A stretch of DNA of 64,000 bases from assembly GCA_000733355.1 (NCBI GenBank), contig JNVV01000004.1, forward strand, positions 1,652,785 to 1,716,784. Reading direction: 5' to 3'. Position 1 is the stretch's first letter; every line of letters starts with the position of its first letter. Origin of the DNA: Falciphora oryzae. Its lineage: Eukaryota; Ascomycota; Sordariomycetes; Magnaporthales; Magnaporthaceae. The notes below the pieces were generated by a model, which saw nothing but the letters and a program-made list of their open reading frames with translations, did not search any database and had not been told where the DNA came from. Shown piece after piece: positions 54,101 to 63,155 of the stretch. The translations under genes and the position numbers were made by a program.

Positions 54101-54993
54101 TAGAAGTCCGGGTCCTTCTTCATGACCTCGCTCAACCGGTGCGTCGCCGTTTCGACCTCAACAAACAGCTCAACTGCCACGGAAAAGTCTTTCCAGTCGA
54201 TCTGGTCCGGGCCGCAATAAATGGTCGCTTTCTTAGCTAGCGCAATCTCCTGGACCACCCATCGGCGGAAGAACCACGGCTTCTGCATCAGCAAGAGTAG
54301 GCTCTGCCATTTCCGAGAGTTTGCCGGGTCCCGGCAGAGGTCGTCAAACTGCTCGAGCTTGAGAATCTCCTCCTGGATGAATTTGATGGCCATGCGGGTG
54401 TTGCAATCGTCCAGGCCCAGCCAGATGCAGACGCTGTCAGCGTAGCTGTAGATTTGGCTCATCATCTGGACCTGGTGGTTTTTCTCCTCGACGTTCCCTT
54501 GGTCGATGCACAGCGCGTCGATCCAGAGCACCCGGTCCCTATTTGGGTACCGGAGGTATCGGAGGGCCCACACCAAGTCCGGGGATGCCTCTTTCTCCCG
54601 CCGCGTGTCATCCTTGCGGATCAGCACCTGATAAACGGGCGGCAGGGTCCCCCACGACCACGAGAGCGCCTCGTAGGAGACGACTGTGTTCTGGACAACG
54701 CCGTCCTTGACGAGCAGCACCTGCCCCGAGCTGATCTCGCCCTCGAACAATTGGCACTCGACTTCACTGGTCTCCTCTGCCCCGGCGCGGAGAGTGAGAA
54801 GGCGGATGCGTCTGTGCATGTTGCTCAGCCGGTCGTAGCTGAACTTTGCGACCTTGGGGTCGCCGAACCTGGGAAGTTGGCTGTGTCTCTCTTCCAAGTC
54901 CATTCCGGTTTGGGCGCCCATCATCGAGAATTTTTTGCCGGATTCATTCTGAAAGGGGTGTTTGGCCACTGAGGCCGGGGCGGCAGGAGACAT
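51187..54993 (-). CDS. Large HET-domain protein (1268 residues)
   Basis: A single exon encodes 1268 residues from the ATG at 54993. The HET domain occupies about residues 100-200, with blocks YEALSWSWGTLPPVYQVLI, RDRVLWIDALCIDQGNVEEK and MSQIYSYADSVCIWLGLDD. A second conserved part near residues 430-460 (MSIFEATEPRDAIYALLAIA) and 480-520 (FPVDYGRSYADVCQNFIQFC) is typical of the region following HET. A late block, GDLVCILYGCSVPVILRE, and then YYEFLGECYIHGMMDGEAMG is the usual HET C-terminal module. Two low-complexity inserts make it unusually long: an acidic/Gly-rich one at about 355-425 and a Lys/Glu-rich one around 590-660. The last 180 residues are charged and probably coiled or disordered. 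Cell-death triggering on contact with non-self is known for some family members and inferred here. Confidence 0.92.
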   Translation of the reverse strand: MSPAAPASVAKHPFQNESGKKFSMMGAQTGMDLEERHSQLPRFGDPKVAKFSYDRLSNMHRRIRLLTLRAGAEETSEVECQLFEGEISSGQVLLVKDGVVQNTVVSYEALSWSWGTLPPVYQVLIRKDDTRREKEASPDLVWALRYLRYPNRDRVLWIDALCIDQGNVEEKNHQVQMMSQIYSYADSVCIWLGLDDCNTRMAIKFIQEEILKLEQFDDLCRDPANSRKWQSLLLLMQKPWFFRRWVVQEIALAKKATIYCGPDQIDWKDFSVAVELFVEVETATHRLSEVMKKDPDFYHVPGWFEYVSALGASLLVEATGMIFRYYKPKTPPKVLPAIEETANGGAKKQHNGTSEESDSGAESVENPFDFHEVPSESEDEGLEHPRDGHEGEAGGSGVVSHGTRAAPPGTTGTGNSQKPTSEKKPDPPEDPISQRRPLLSLEYLVSRMSIFEATEPRDAIYALLAIANDGYPAAEGSGDDALNSLHAFLGSPAGQQRQKAFPVDYGRSYADVCQNFIQFCIKKPNKDFGVKGGSWTRERTDRTRAMDIICRPWAPEPKPGLSIRFSHPAQPDQNKRDVSEYWKDHLKKNRSIRQAAWKEHKERAKREGKVRRKKDEFFNPPWKKYFPKKDHHNNRDAEDEEAAAKLPTWIPRLAGAPFAMHNQAGVHIMKMGRKNADPLVGLPNSQRNYDATQGIDVDMETLSFRKSSRFGTHSMFIKGFILEKIKSTAHSSQSGNIPQEWLSMAGWKIKDFSDPTKDEGPPDEFWRTLVADRGRDSRNPPYYYKKACKESIYKGGLQSGSVNTSDLINNERNSIVAQFCRRVQAVIWNRAMVKTDQGNLGITAKGVRQGDLVCILYGCSVPVILRERQKSQEEQDEDSGEEEMMQEVEKIMRRGMATIKSNRRRKTAYKAIPEDPLKDWNKTPKGNWVGSDGRPKWTKPQVRQWLRDYNQKQNTSEPGPQYQYRQKTQGISRGHTDGRGDASRQRDAGKTDKTDDFPKPPRVPRNVYYEFLGECYIHGMMDGEAMGRKANSEEAELEKWNQFTLFRKEQKEQTSTDEPEDNKKKVSKIPEELKKKAKEVQDEIAKRTKHHQKRKETYEAKVQEWQEHEKNMKPRIYSVKRTNSRPIASRRTTIASTSGLSSRGFSRQATLSGNVDTLGARPTRDEIDGDDDDGAEGDTGGGGTAKSSMKSPEPLHSAQFDSIEQRSREQRSREQTKEELMELAGNQVKKAPERLRKRAEANPGEQAEADGWDLFRDKMLCDTIFELR

Positions 54994-56122
54994 GATGTTA
55001 TCTTTTTGCTTAGGGAGTTGAATGTTCTTACACCAAAAGGGAAGAAGCCGCTTGAGGAAAGAGACAATTCAGGATATGGAAAATTTAATACGAAGGGATA
55101 TTAAAAACTGCCTACGTAGTTACCGCTAGGTGGAGGATGAAAAGAGTGCTGCTTTCAGTTCGCGGGTTAAGGGCCAAAGAGGCATGCTCATCCCGGAGGT
55201 GCGAGAAGGGCTGGCGTAAATAGTAGTTGAAAGAACCAGGTAGACGAGTTTGAGCCGTACTCCTGCCTATGGCTACCCCTGGCGGAAATATTTGAACAGG
55301 ACAGCTGAGAATGAAGTATCCAATGGGGTTTCCATCTCGCACAGCTTTGGGGAGATTCTGGAACCGCTGTGGCGTTCGGGGCTTATGTACATGTGAGACT
55401 ACTTTGGACTATCTCATGCACCGAAGGGCCGCCTCCACAGGCTGAGCTGCACTTGTTAGTAATCGGACCCCAAAGATATGATGGTGGGTAGGGAAGGCTG
55501 CCAGATATTGGACTCGGGGCGTCGCCACGATGCTGTCCGGACGTGGGGTTCCCTCCACACTATATGCACCATACAAGCCACTAAGATGACGAATTGAGAT
55601 GGAGTAAGAATCATTGGTATGTTCAGAAATTAAGTGGCTGTTGCCTCACGCACTTCATTTTCGTCACTTTTACAACGAATGCGGACACCAACAGGACCGA
55701 ATGGGCAGCCGAGGCAAACAAAAGCTATCATGATAAGCAAGTAACCAACCTGGATACTGGCCCGGATGGGGTAGGACAATTGTTTTGCCTTTTTTTTTTT
55801 CTTTTCTTTTTTCATTGTGTGACCATAGAAGACTGGTAGGAATGGCCTCGCCTTTCTACATCCTCCGGCTATCAGCTGGGGCAGATAGTCTTCCGACACG
55901 CTGAAGCTCAAAGCTCTAACAGAAAGCACTGTGCAGCTTTGAGAAATAGGCTTGCATATGCGGTGATAGGGGCGCACGCATGTGGCGAATAGTGCTGCCT
56001 GAACAGAGATCCACTGGTTTATGGGGCTGCATGGGAGGTAGCCACAAGAGACCCGAATGGTGAGCGCAGCCTGCCCTCAATCAACGGGACCCTCAGCCGG
56101 CCTCAAAAAGTACAGTTTGTAT
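54994..56122. other. Intergenic region
   Basis: Upstream DNA of the large HET gene and 3' flank of the small hypothetical gene. A T-rich tract lies at 55790-55812. No gene supported. Confidence 0.5.
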
Positions 56123-56530
56123 TTATTTTCCCTTCCACACCTCGATGAGGCATCCGTCAGGGTCGTCGTACTGGTTTCCATCGGCAGGACCCCGGGCGGC
56201 GGCCTGGAAGCGCTTCTCAATGTGCTCGTCGTTGATGGCGGCGGCGGCAAAGAGACGCTGGTTTTGGAGGGCGGGGTCGGCGTCTGGCCGGGTGCTGTAG
56301 CGGTACATCTGGATGAGGACCATCTCGGGGAAGGGCTTGCTCTCGTACTCAAAGACCTCGCCGTCCTCGCGATCGGTGACAATCTTGGACTCGGCCTCGT
56401 ACGCGGCGCGGCCGAGGATGATGAAGGGGTGCTTCTCGATGAAGGCCTTGATTTCTGGGCGCTTGTCTAGCACGGCTTGCATCTCTGGCTGGGCGAGAAT
56501 CTCCTCGCGGGTGGGGACGGGGTCGGACAT
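56123..56530 (-). CDS. Hypothetical protein of 135 residues
   Basis: A single-exon frame from the ATG at 56530 to the stop at 56123. The composition is even and protein-like, with predicted helices near the start (TREEILAQPEMQAVLDKRPE) and no signal peptide or membrane segment. Later parts read PFIILGRAAYEAESKIVTD and YDDPDGCLIEVWKGK. One cysteine only. A soluble cytosolic protein is likely. I do not recognise a family. The coding-like third-base G/C preference and lack of low-complexity sequence separate it from the shadow frames around it. Confidence 0.7.
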   Translation of the reverse strand: MSDPVPTREEILAQPEMQAVLDKRPEIKAFIEKHPFIILGRAAYEAESKIVTDREDGEVFEYESKPFPEMVLIQMYRYSTRPDADPALQNQRLFAAAAINDEHIEKRFQAAARGPADGNQYDDPDGCLIEVWKGK

Positions 56531-57733
56531 CGTGTGGGACGTGAGAGTTGAGTTGGAGATGGAGAAAGGTGTCGCGAGTGAGGAGGTAGACAGGGCGATA
56601 CCTACCTAGGTGGTTTGTAGGTAGGTGTTGAGTGAGGGGGAGGGGGCGGGGTTGGCGCAAAGGTTGAAACCCGGAAGCCTTCGCCCTTTTATTCGCGGCT
56701 GGGGCTGCAGCCGCCGCAAGTTTCACTGGAATAGCTAATAATAATCATTTGTTTTCGTGTGCTGACATCGACTGCAGTGCTACCGTGATAAACAGGCGCT
56801 TTCGTGCATAAAGGATGGACGCTGTGAAACCATAAGGCTTAAAGGATTCAGGAGGAGAAATTGAGGGCGTCCCAAAAGGGCAAGCCTGCTCAGCATGCTG
56901 ATGGATTCCATCAACAGGAGTGCGACCTTGACGACCGAGCAACAGGCACCGGCTGATTTACCGTCTCCCCGGACTGATCAATGGAGCCATCCGACTTGCT
57001 AAACAGCACCCCAGTGGGGCGGATAAACAGCAACCCATGTCCTCTTTGAGCTCTCCTGCGCGCGGCGTTGGAATCTCCGTCACTCGAACATGGAAAAAAA
57101 AAATCGCTAACGTTACAACTTTTCGCATGCATTTGCGCGCGTTCGTCTGCGCACCCGGCGCGCATTGCACACGGGCGGTTCGCATTTGCAGCTCGGAAGT
57201 AGGCGGGCTACTTTTACGACTTGGAAAGGGCGGGCGGCTCGGAACCCAGCCCCAGCTCAGCATGGGTGTCCTAGGCAAATTCAGCCACGCAACTGCGCCT
57301 GATTCCTATTGGCAAGACGCCCGTATAAGCCACCACGCGAGGGAGTGAGACCGGGAACACACCAAGCATCTCCGTGAGCGCGATGCCCAATGGTTGGCGA
57401 ATTGCGGAGGTCAGCATGGCCAAAGGATCAAACAGTAAACGGCAGTCCTTCATGCGGCGGGCTTACTCCCAAGGCGTCGATATCTGGCAATGCCTCAGAG
57501 GCACAAACGCCAAAAATAATCACCACGCTTAGAAGTTAACTTTGGCCGTGGAATTCTACCATCTAATCAACGATTCTGCTGCAGGTCCTCGAGATATAAA
57601 GACTTGTGTCCTGTTGCCAAACATACCTATTCAACTCATCATCACTCACCAACCACCAACCGCCTCCTTCACTTACATCCTTTCACGCATCACTAAACAA
57701 ACACCCTACTCGTCCTCCACCTCCACTTTGACA
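56531..57733. other. Intergenic region between divergent genes
   Basis: Shared upstream DNA of the 135-residue hypothetical gene (-) and the second small secreted protein (+). No gene supported. Confidence 0.5.
57595..57600 (+). promoter_or_regulatory. TATA box of the second small secreted protein gene
   Basis: TATAAA lies about 135 bases upstream of the ATG at 57734, followed by a C/A-rich leader. Confidence 0.55.
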
Positions 57734-58204
57734 ATGAAGACCTCCACCGTCCTCGTCGCCCTCGCCATGGCCCTGACCACTCAGGCGCAGCAGGCCGACG
57801 AACACAACATCCTCTACGGCCGCGACGCCCTCGACAAGGCCCGCGCCCAGGTCCGCGCCGAGGACACCTACAGCGGCTACTTCCAGCCCCGGAGCGACCT
57901 CGTCTTCGTGCGCGACTACGACGCCAACACCGGCGCGCCCCTCTTCACCGCCGCCCTCCACAACGACAAGAGGTCCCAAGAGGAGGCCGAGAATGTCCGC
58001 AGGCACGAGGCCAGGCTCCCCAGGAACGTGGGCCGGAGCGTCAACACCGAGTCCCTCCCCGTCATCTTTGCGCGCGCCTCCCGCTGCGGCCAGTACTGCT
58101 CCAACGGCAGGGACTGCACCGTTTCCCCCAACTGCCGTCGCTGCGTCCACGCCAACCGCATCAAGCCGTCCGGAAACGACTGGCAGAAGGTCTGCGGACC
58201 TTAG
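57734..58204 (+). CDS. Small secreted protein with a C-terminal six-cysteine module
   Basis: A single exon encodes 156 residues. A signal peptide (MKTSTVLVALAMALTTQAQ) precedes about 95 residues without cysteine, including dibasic KR and RR sites (NDKRSQ, NVRRHE). The last 40 residues hold six cysteines spaced C-X3-C-X5-C-X5-C-X2-C-X16-C, starting RCGQYCSNGRDC and ending KVCGP. A long Cys-free pro-part followed by a compact Cys module resembles precursors of secreted fungal peptides. No named family is recognised; effector, antimicrobial or adhesion roles are all possible. The ATG at 57734 is chosen because the signal peptide starts there; the frame is open upstream. Confidence 0.78.
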   Translation: MKTSTVLVALAMALTTQAQQADEHNILYGRDALDKARAQVRAEDTYSGYFQPRSDLVFVRDYDANTGAPLFTAALHNDKRSQEEAENVRRHEARLPRNVGRSVNTESLPVIFARASRCGQYCSNGRDCTVSPNCRRCVHANRIKPSGNDWQKVCGP

Positions 58205-58925
58205 ATGCATTCTTTGTAGATGTGCTTTTGTTTGTGGGAAGCGTCGCATTTGGCTAAATGGAGTTCTTTGATCTTTATTTTGCTCCTGGTTGTTTTGGAT
58301 TGGCTGTCGGTATGCGGGTGTTGGTAGAACGGTTAGCTTTTGATCCTACACATTTGCTACTTGACAAGAAATATGCAATATCTCCATCGTATTATTTGCA
58401 CCGCGTCCCTAAGCTATCCTGAAAGAGCAATGCGAAACTTGCCTACAAAATGTTTGCGAATTGATGCCGCTCTTTGATATGTCTTCCCATGTCCAAAACG
58501 CCTTGGAACGTTGGCTGATCAGAACAACAGTTGCATTGCCTGTAATTAATGGGAATTGTGCCAAACTTTCCCCGGCTCATCAAGCAACCCTTTGACTCTT
58601 GCACGGGGGTATAAGTACGTGAGCCAATTTGAAACTTGAAAAATCCAAATGCTGAATGATTAACTATGAGGAGCAATTACCCTGGACACTAGCCTGGAAA
58701 TGCTATTAAACGCCTGTAACTATATAGGGTTAAACCTCGACTTTCTCTTTTCTTATTTCGTTGTGAAAACATATGAAGATTATCGATGGTAGACGGAATA
58801 ATTTTATACGAGCCTCTGGCTGTTAGCGAAAACTGTTTTCTCAATCCGGTGTCAACGGTAAAGCCCTAAACCTCACGCTCGTGGAGAAACGATATTTCCC
58901 GGCCAAGAAATGTCGGAAAGCACTA
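58205..58925. other. Intergenic region before the MITE
   Basis: AT-richer DNA between the secreted-protein gene and the palindromic element. No gene seen. Confidence 0.55.
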
Positions 58926-59345
58926 ACGTGGTTCATAGGTGAGTGGATCAAATAAGCGAGTGGATCACCTGTAAATGCATACAAAAAAAAGTCGGTGCAC
59001 TTTACTCAACTTACGGTAAATTTTTTTTAAAAATTTAACTAATTATTATTAAACATATTTCTTATGTAAAAATATTTTTTCCAGATTTTTAATATTACTC
59101 CTTTTAAATTAATTTGTTTATTAAGCAAAATAAGCACAGTATATTACACAGTATTGCAAACTAACCTAAAAGAAGTAATAATAAAAATCCGGAAAAAATA
59201 TTTTTACATAAGAAATATGTTTAATAATAACTAGTTAAATTTTTAAAAAATTTTACCGTAAGTTGAGTAAAGTGCACCGACTTTTTTTGTATGCATTTAC
59301 AGGTGATCCACTCGCTTATTTGATCCATTCACCTATGAACCACGT
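58926..59345. mobile_element. Palindromic MITE with long terminal inverted repeats and TA target duplication
   Basis: A 420-bp AT-rich element. The left end starts ACGTGGTTCATAGGTG and the right end is its inverse, CACCTATGAACCACGT. The inverted repeats extend about 190 bases each and leave a loop of roughly 40 bases, so nearly the whole element is one hairpin. It is flanked on both sides by TA (58924-58925 and 59346-59347), the target duplication of Tc1/mariner/pogo-type transposases. Each arm also carries a short direct repeat, GAGTGGATCA, a possible transposase site. It has no coding capacity and would depend on an autonomous relative elsewhere in the genome. Confidence 0.93.
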
Positions 59346-59347
59346 TA

Positions 59348-61519
59348 TGTGGTGTTAGGAAATGGGGCTTGCACATGCGCTATAGGAGTGCATGCGTGTG
59401 GGTAAAGAATGCCATCCATTGAATTGGAAAGAAAGAGAGATACTGCATACCCAACGCTGCCCAAGGGCTCCCATCGAGCAGACATAGCGTTGGGCTTACA
59501 GGCTCGTCCATGCAACATATACACATGATCACTCGAGCAAGAACGACATCTAGAGGGCGACTATCTAATTAGCTACTTTGCTTAGATGCTCTCATGGTAT
59601 AACCCCCGAGCTAAGGACTCCTCACTGTTGGATAGACAGATGTGCGTAGTAATATCGCAGGACGGCACGTTTGCAAAACCCTGGACGTTGATTCCACCGT
59701 GTTGAGGCGGTGAAAGCTTGGTTTCGATCCTCAGCCCCCCATAGCAATCGCGCATGCTCTTCCGTCCGGCACGTCCCGTTGCGTCGCTTGCCAGTAATAC
59801 TGCTCGGTAATACTCAGGCCGCGTCGATTCCCCCTGGTACCTGCACGAATCCCACGCGATGATGGGTGTACACAGTGCAGGTTCCAAGATACAAATGCGA
59901 CCATTCTAGATGGTCCGGCAATGCTCGGGTGAGATATCTATCACGCAACTACAGAAACCGGACAAAAGCCTGAAATTTACCGGGGTCAAATATTAAAATA
60001 CAGGGCACGTGGGGCAAGTGCGGGGTTGCCAGTGGTCTCGGTACTTGGTTGGCGGACAGCAGGAGGCCTAGATGCTGCCCCGATGTGCATGAAGCGTGCA
60101 GAAGGCGTCCGCGCCTTGCAGGGACCGTCTGCCTCCTGTGTGAACACGTATGGGTCCCGTACTACGCCGAAATCTCGCGCAGCCGAATGCTGGCTAGGTG
60201 GGCACGCAGGCAACCCCCTCCATCTAATAGAACGACGTGATACGATCCCAGCAGGCGGCTGATATGTTGCTCAGTTTCCTCCCGGAACGCCCTGAAGTCC
60301 TGGGGTGGTCAAGGTGATTGATATGACAGTCGAGCATGCAAGAAACTACACCTGAACTAGCAAAGCGCGCCAACATGTTTTCCCGCCGAGATCGCGTACC
60401 AGGCGCGCCACCGCCCGGGCCGAACATGAAGCCTGCCTGGAACTCGTGGTCGTGTGCCACCGCCCGGCTGACCTACAGCTGCATCGTGCAGCCGCGGACC
60501 ACTTCGGCCGTGTCGCGCAAGCTCAGCGCGACCTGATCATACGCTTCGGCGGCTGCGGCACACCGGGCTGTGACTGTATTGTGCGCACCGAGGTGGCGGG
60601 TGCTTGCCGACGGGAGCATCGTGAATGCTGACAAGACGCACAACGCCGACCTGCTCAGCGCCCCTCGAGGCCCGCTCGGGCGACTCTGGCATCGTGACCC
60701 GTTTCCATGGCCGAATTTGCGGAGACCAATCACCAACACCCGAGTGTGGGTTCCATGGCTGTCTGGATGCACAGCCTGGCTTTGGGTACACACGCTTGCA
60801 GCTGATACGGGTCATGGTCGACGCCGAGGCGAAAGCGAACCCGGCTGCCTTGAGCTGAGCCGTACCGTCCGGAAGGACCGAAGCTTTCACCACCGAGCTG
60901 GGGGGGTGGGTATGCACAGTCCATTGACGTCCTCCGACCTTTGCTCTACATCAATTATGTTAACCCAAGCCAGGATGAAAACGGTGCATCCCCCGCTACG
61001 GGAAGGCCGACGCGGTATTCCTGCAAGAGGCCTCGGTCAAGTATGGCCCTGATGAGTTCTTTCAAAAGAGGGGCAGGAGTAGTAGACAAGCTGCCTTGGA
61101 CTTCCTTGCTGGAGTACTTTGAGAAGAGGTATGGTGACCCTTTTATTAGCAAGAAAAGCAATACATCGAAAGCCGTAGACAGTCAGAGGCGCAGACCGGA
61201 GGGAGGGGTTTGTTTAGCCCATCTCCTCAAGAGTAGCCCATGGGTTGGCGAACACGACGCCAATTACAGTCTATCACAGTTCCTGCAGCCGTACAGAGCA
61301 TTGCCTCAGCGTCTCCAACCGCTTGCGGACTTCCGCGTCGGTATTGAGGAAGAAGGCAGCTGGTGAATTACCACCCTCCTGTTTCAGAAGCCTGGCGACA
61401 AACCAGGGAACGCCCGCCACCTCCATTTTTGCCAGGCGGCGGTACTGTGCCGAAAGGACTCCGCCCTGCCCCGCTCGCTGTGCTGGGTCAAGTTTGCCGC
61501 CGGCGCCGTCGACGATCCT
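59348..61519. other. Decayed region without an intact gene
   Basis: No intact gene is supported. From about 60625 to 61150 one plus-strand frame reads like protein but is broken by several stops. The best piece is about 46 codons at 60982-61119, including KADAVFLQEASVKYGPDEFF. Three stops that follow (61120, 61135 and 61147) could each arise by a single C-to-T change. The relic's family is not recognised. Frames elsewhere in the region lack support. Confidence 0.4.
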
Positions 61520-62657
61520 CTAAAGGCGGGCGATCAGCACTAGAAAGTCCTTCTTCGCCTCAAGCAGGATGGCCGCGTTTGTGATGAGAGTGTTGAATTG
61601 TTGGAGCTCGGGCATTGCCTCGTCCCGATGGTCGAATGGGTGCCGACTGGCGGGAAAAATCCGGCCGCGCTTGTGAGCCCGATCGAAATAATGCTTTAGC
61701 GTGGCGTCGTCGGGATGTTTTGCGAGAATGAGGGCCAGGAATATGAGCAGTTCGGCGTTTTGGGGGTCCCTGGGCTGCAAAGACAACAGGGCAGCAGCCC
61801 GGGGCAGCCAAAAGTCGCCTTTGCACAGGGTTGTGAGCTTGGACACCCCTTCGAACCACGTGAAGATGGGGCCGGTTGGGCCTTCACAATCCCATTTTCT
61901 CCGTTCCATGGCGGCCCGTCTTGCCAAGGCATCTCATAAAGGTCCGTCGATACCGCTGGGAACCACTCGAGGAGGTCGCTTCTTATCAGATCCGCGACTG
62001 GGATGATGGAGGACTTGCCCTCGATGTGAAGTGCCCCCTGCGAGAGAAACTCGCCAAGGTAGAAGTAGTACCACTCTTGACGTAGCCTCAATAGCGAACT
62101 GCGGTTCTGAGGATGCCCTTGCGAGGAAACGAACTGTGCGTCCTTTCCGAGGGAATGTTCGTATCTCCGGAACAGATAAAGGTCGCGGACGAAGATGATC
62201 TTGTCCTTGGGAAACTTTCTGGTGTTCACGATGCAGATATGCATATGGTCGAGCGGTGTTCCGCCGTCGTGCAGGTAAAACGTGAGCCTGAGGGCGAACA
62301 GGAGCGAGGTGGTCCATGACACAAAGTTGCTGTGCCCAGGTTCTTGGTCGATCCACCAGAGGGCCGGTTGAGGGCGTCGGCCACCTCTGCTGCGGGGCGC
62401 AAAATTGCGTCCTTCCAGCTGCTGATCCTCGTTTCTGGCCTGGAGGCATCTCGTGAGAGAATCCTGCCGTTCGATAGCTGGCCGGAAGATCCTGGACGGC
62501 AAACTCAGAAGAGAAATGGAGGTACGTCGCCAATAATGTCGTTTCGGTCGGAGGAAAACCGGGGCCAGGCGAAGGAAAGCTGTGTGGGTGTTTCTTCGCT
62601 ATCTGGCAGCGACGAGGTCGCAAGTGCCGTAGCCAATGTGTAGGGGTTATGCTCCAT
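61520..62657 (-). pseudogene. Hypothetical protein gene with a probable frameshift
   Basis: A first exon from the ATG at 62657 to 62526 (44 codons, MEHNPYTLATALATSS and on) joins in phase 0, after an 86-nt intron, to a second exon starting at 62439. The second exon contains a well-formed core: HSNFVSWTTSLLFALRLTFY, a LHDGGTPLDHMHICIVNTR block and KDKIIFVRDLYLFRRYEHSL. This recalls the fungal DUF7587-type proteins, a tentative match from memory. Near 61890-61920 the coding character moves by one base to another frame that reads FTWFEGVSKLTTLCKGDFWL and continues to a stop at 61520. No intron with GT...AG ends restores the frame there, so a frameshift in the gene or an assembly indel is likely. 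Length if joined would be about 340 residues. Confidence 0.5.
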
Positions 62658-63155
62658 GTCAAAAATCCAGACTAGAACCAGTGGTCAAGGCATAATCCGG
62701 TGGCTCTAGGCCATGAGGGAGCTGTCAACTTTGCCTGTTTTCTCTCCGGTTGCTTCGTGGTTGGCAGCTCGAGAAACCCAGCGAAAATGTGAAAGATGGG
62801 GGAAGCTGAGGCCGGAAGCTATACAAAAAAGACGATAGTAATTATTTCGTCATCACTGGCGTGGCGTGAATGCATCTGGCCGGTTGAGTTCGGCCCATGC
62901 AATAATTGGTCCGTAGGGTCTGGTTTCAGGCGGCAGCTAGTTGACATCCGCGGCCAGCCCGGTTGCCCGCACTGCTAAAGTCCAAAAATGTGCCCGCCTC
63001 ACACAAGTACCCCGGGACTACAGTGACCTTCTCTCTGGCCATTTTGGGCTTCAAACGACTTTTTGCGAACTTCATCTCTTATTCACCGAGACGACGAGAA
63101 GTTGCCAATTTGAACTTTTCTTAAACAGTCTAGAGCTGAGCTACTTTCTGATCAT
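62658..63155. other. Intergenic region
   Basis: Upstream DNA of the frame-disrupted gene and 3' flank of the GH51 gene. No gene seen. Confidence 0.55.
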
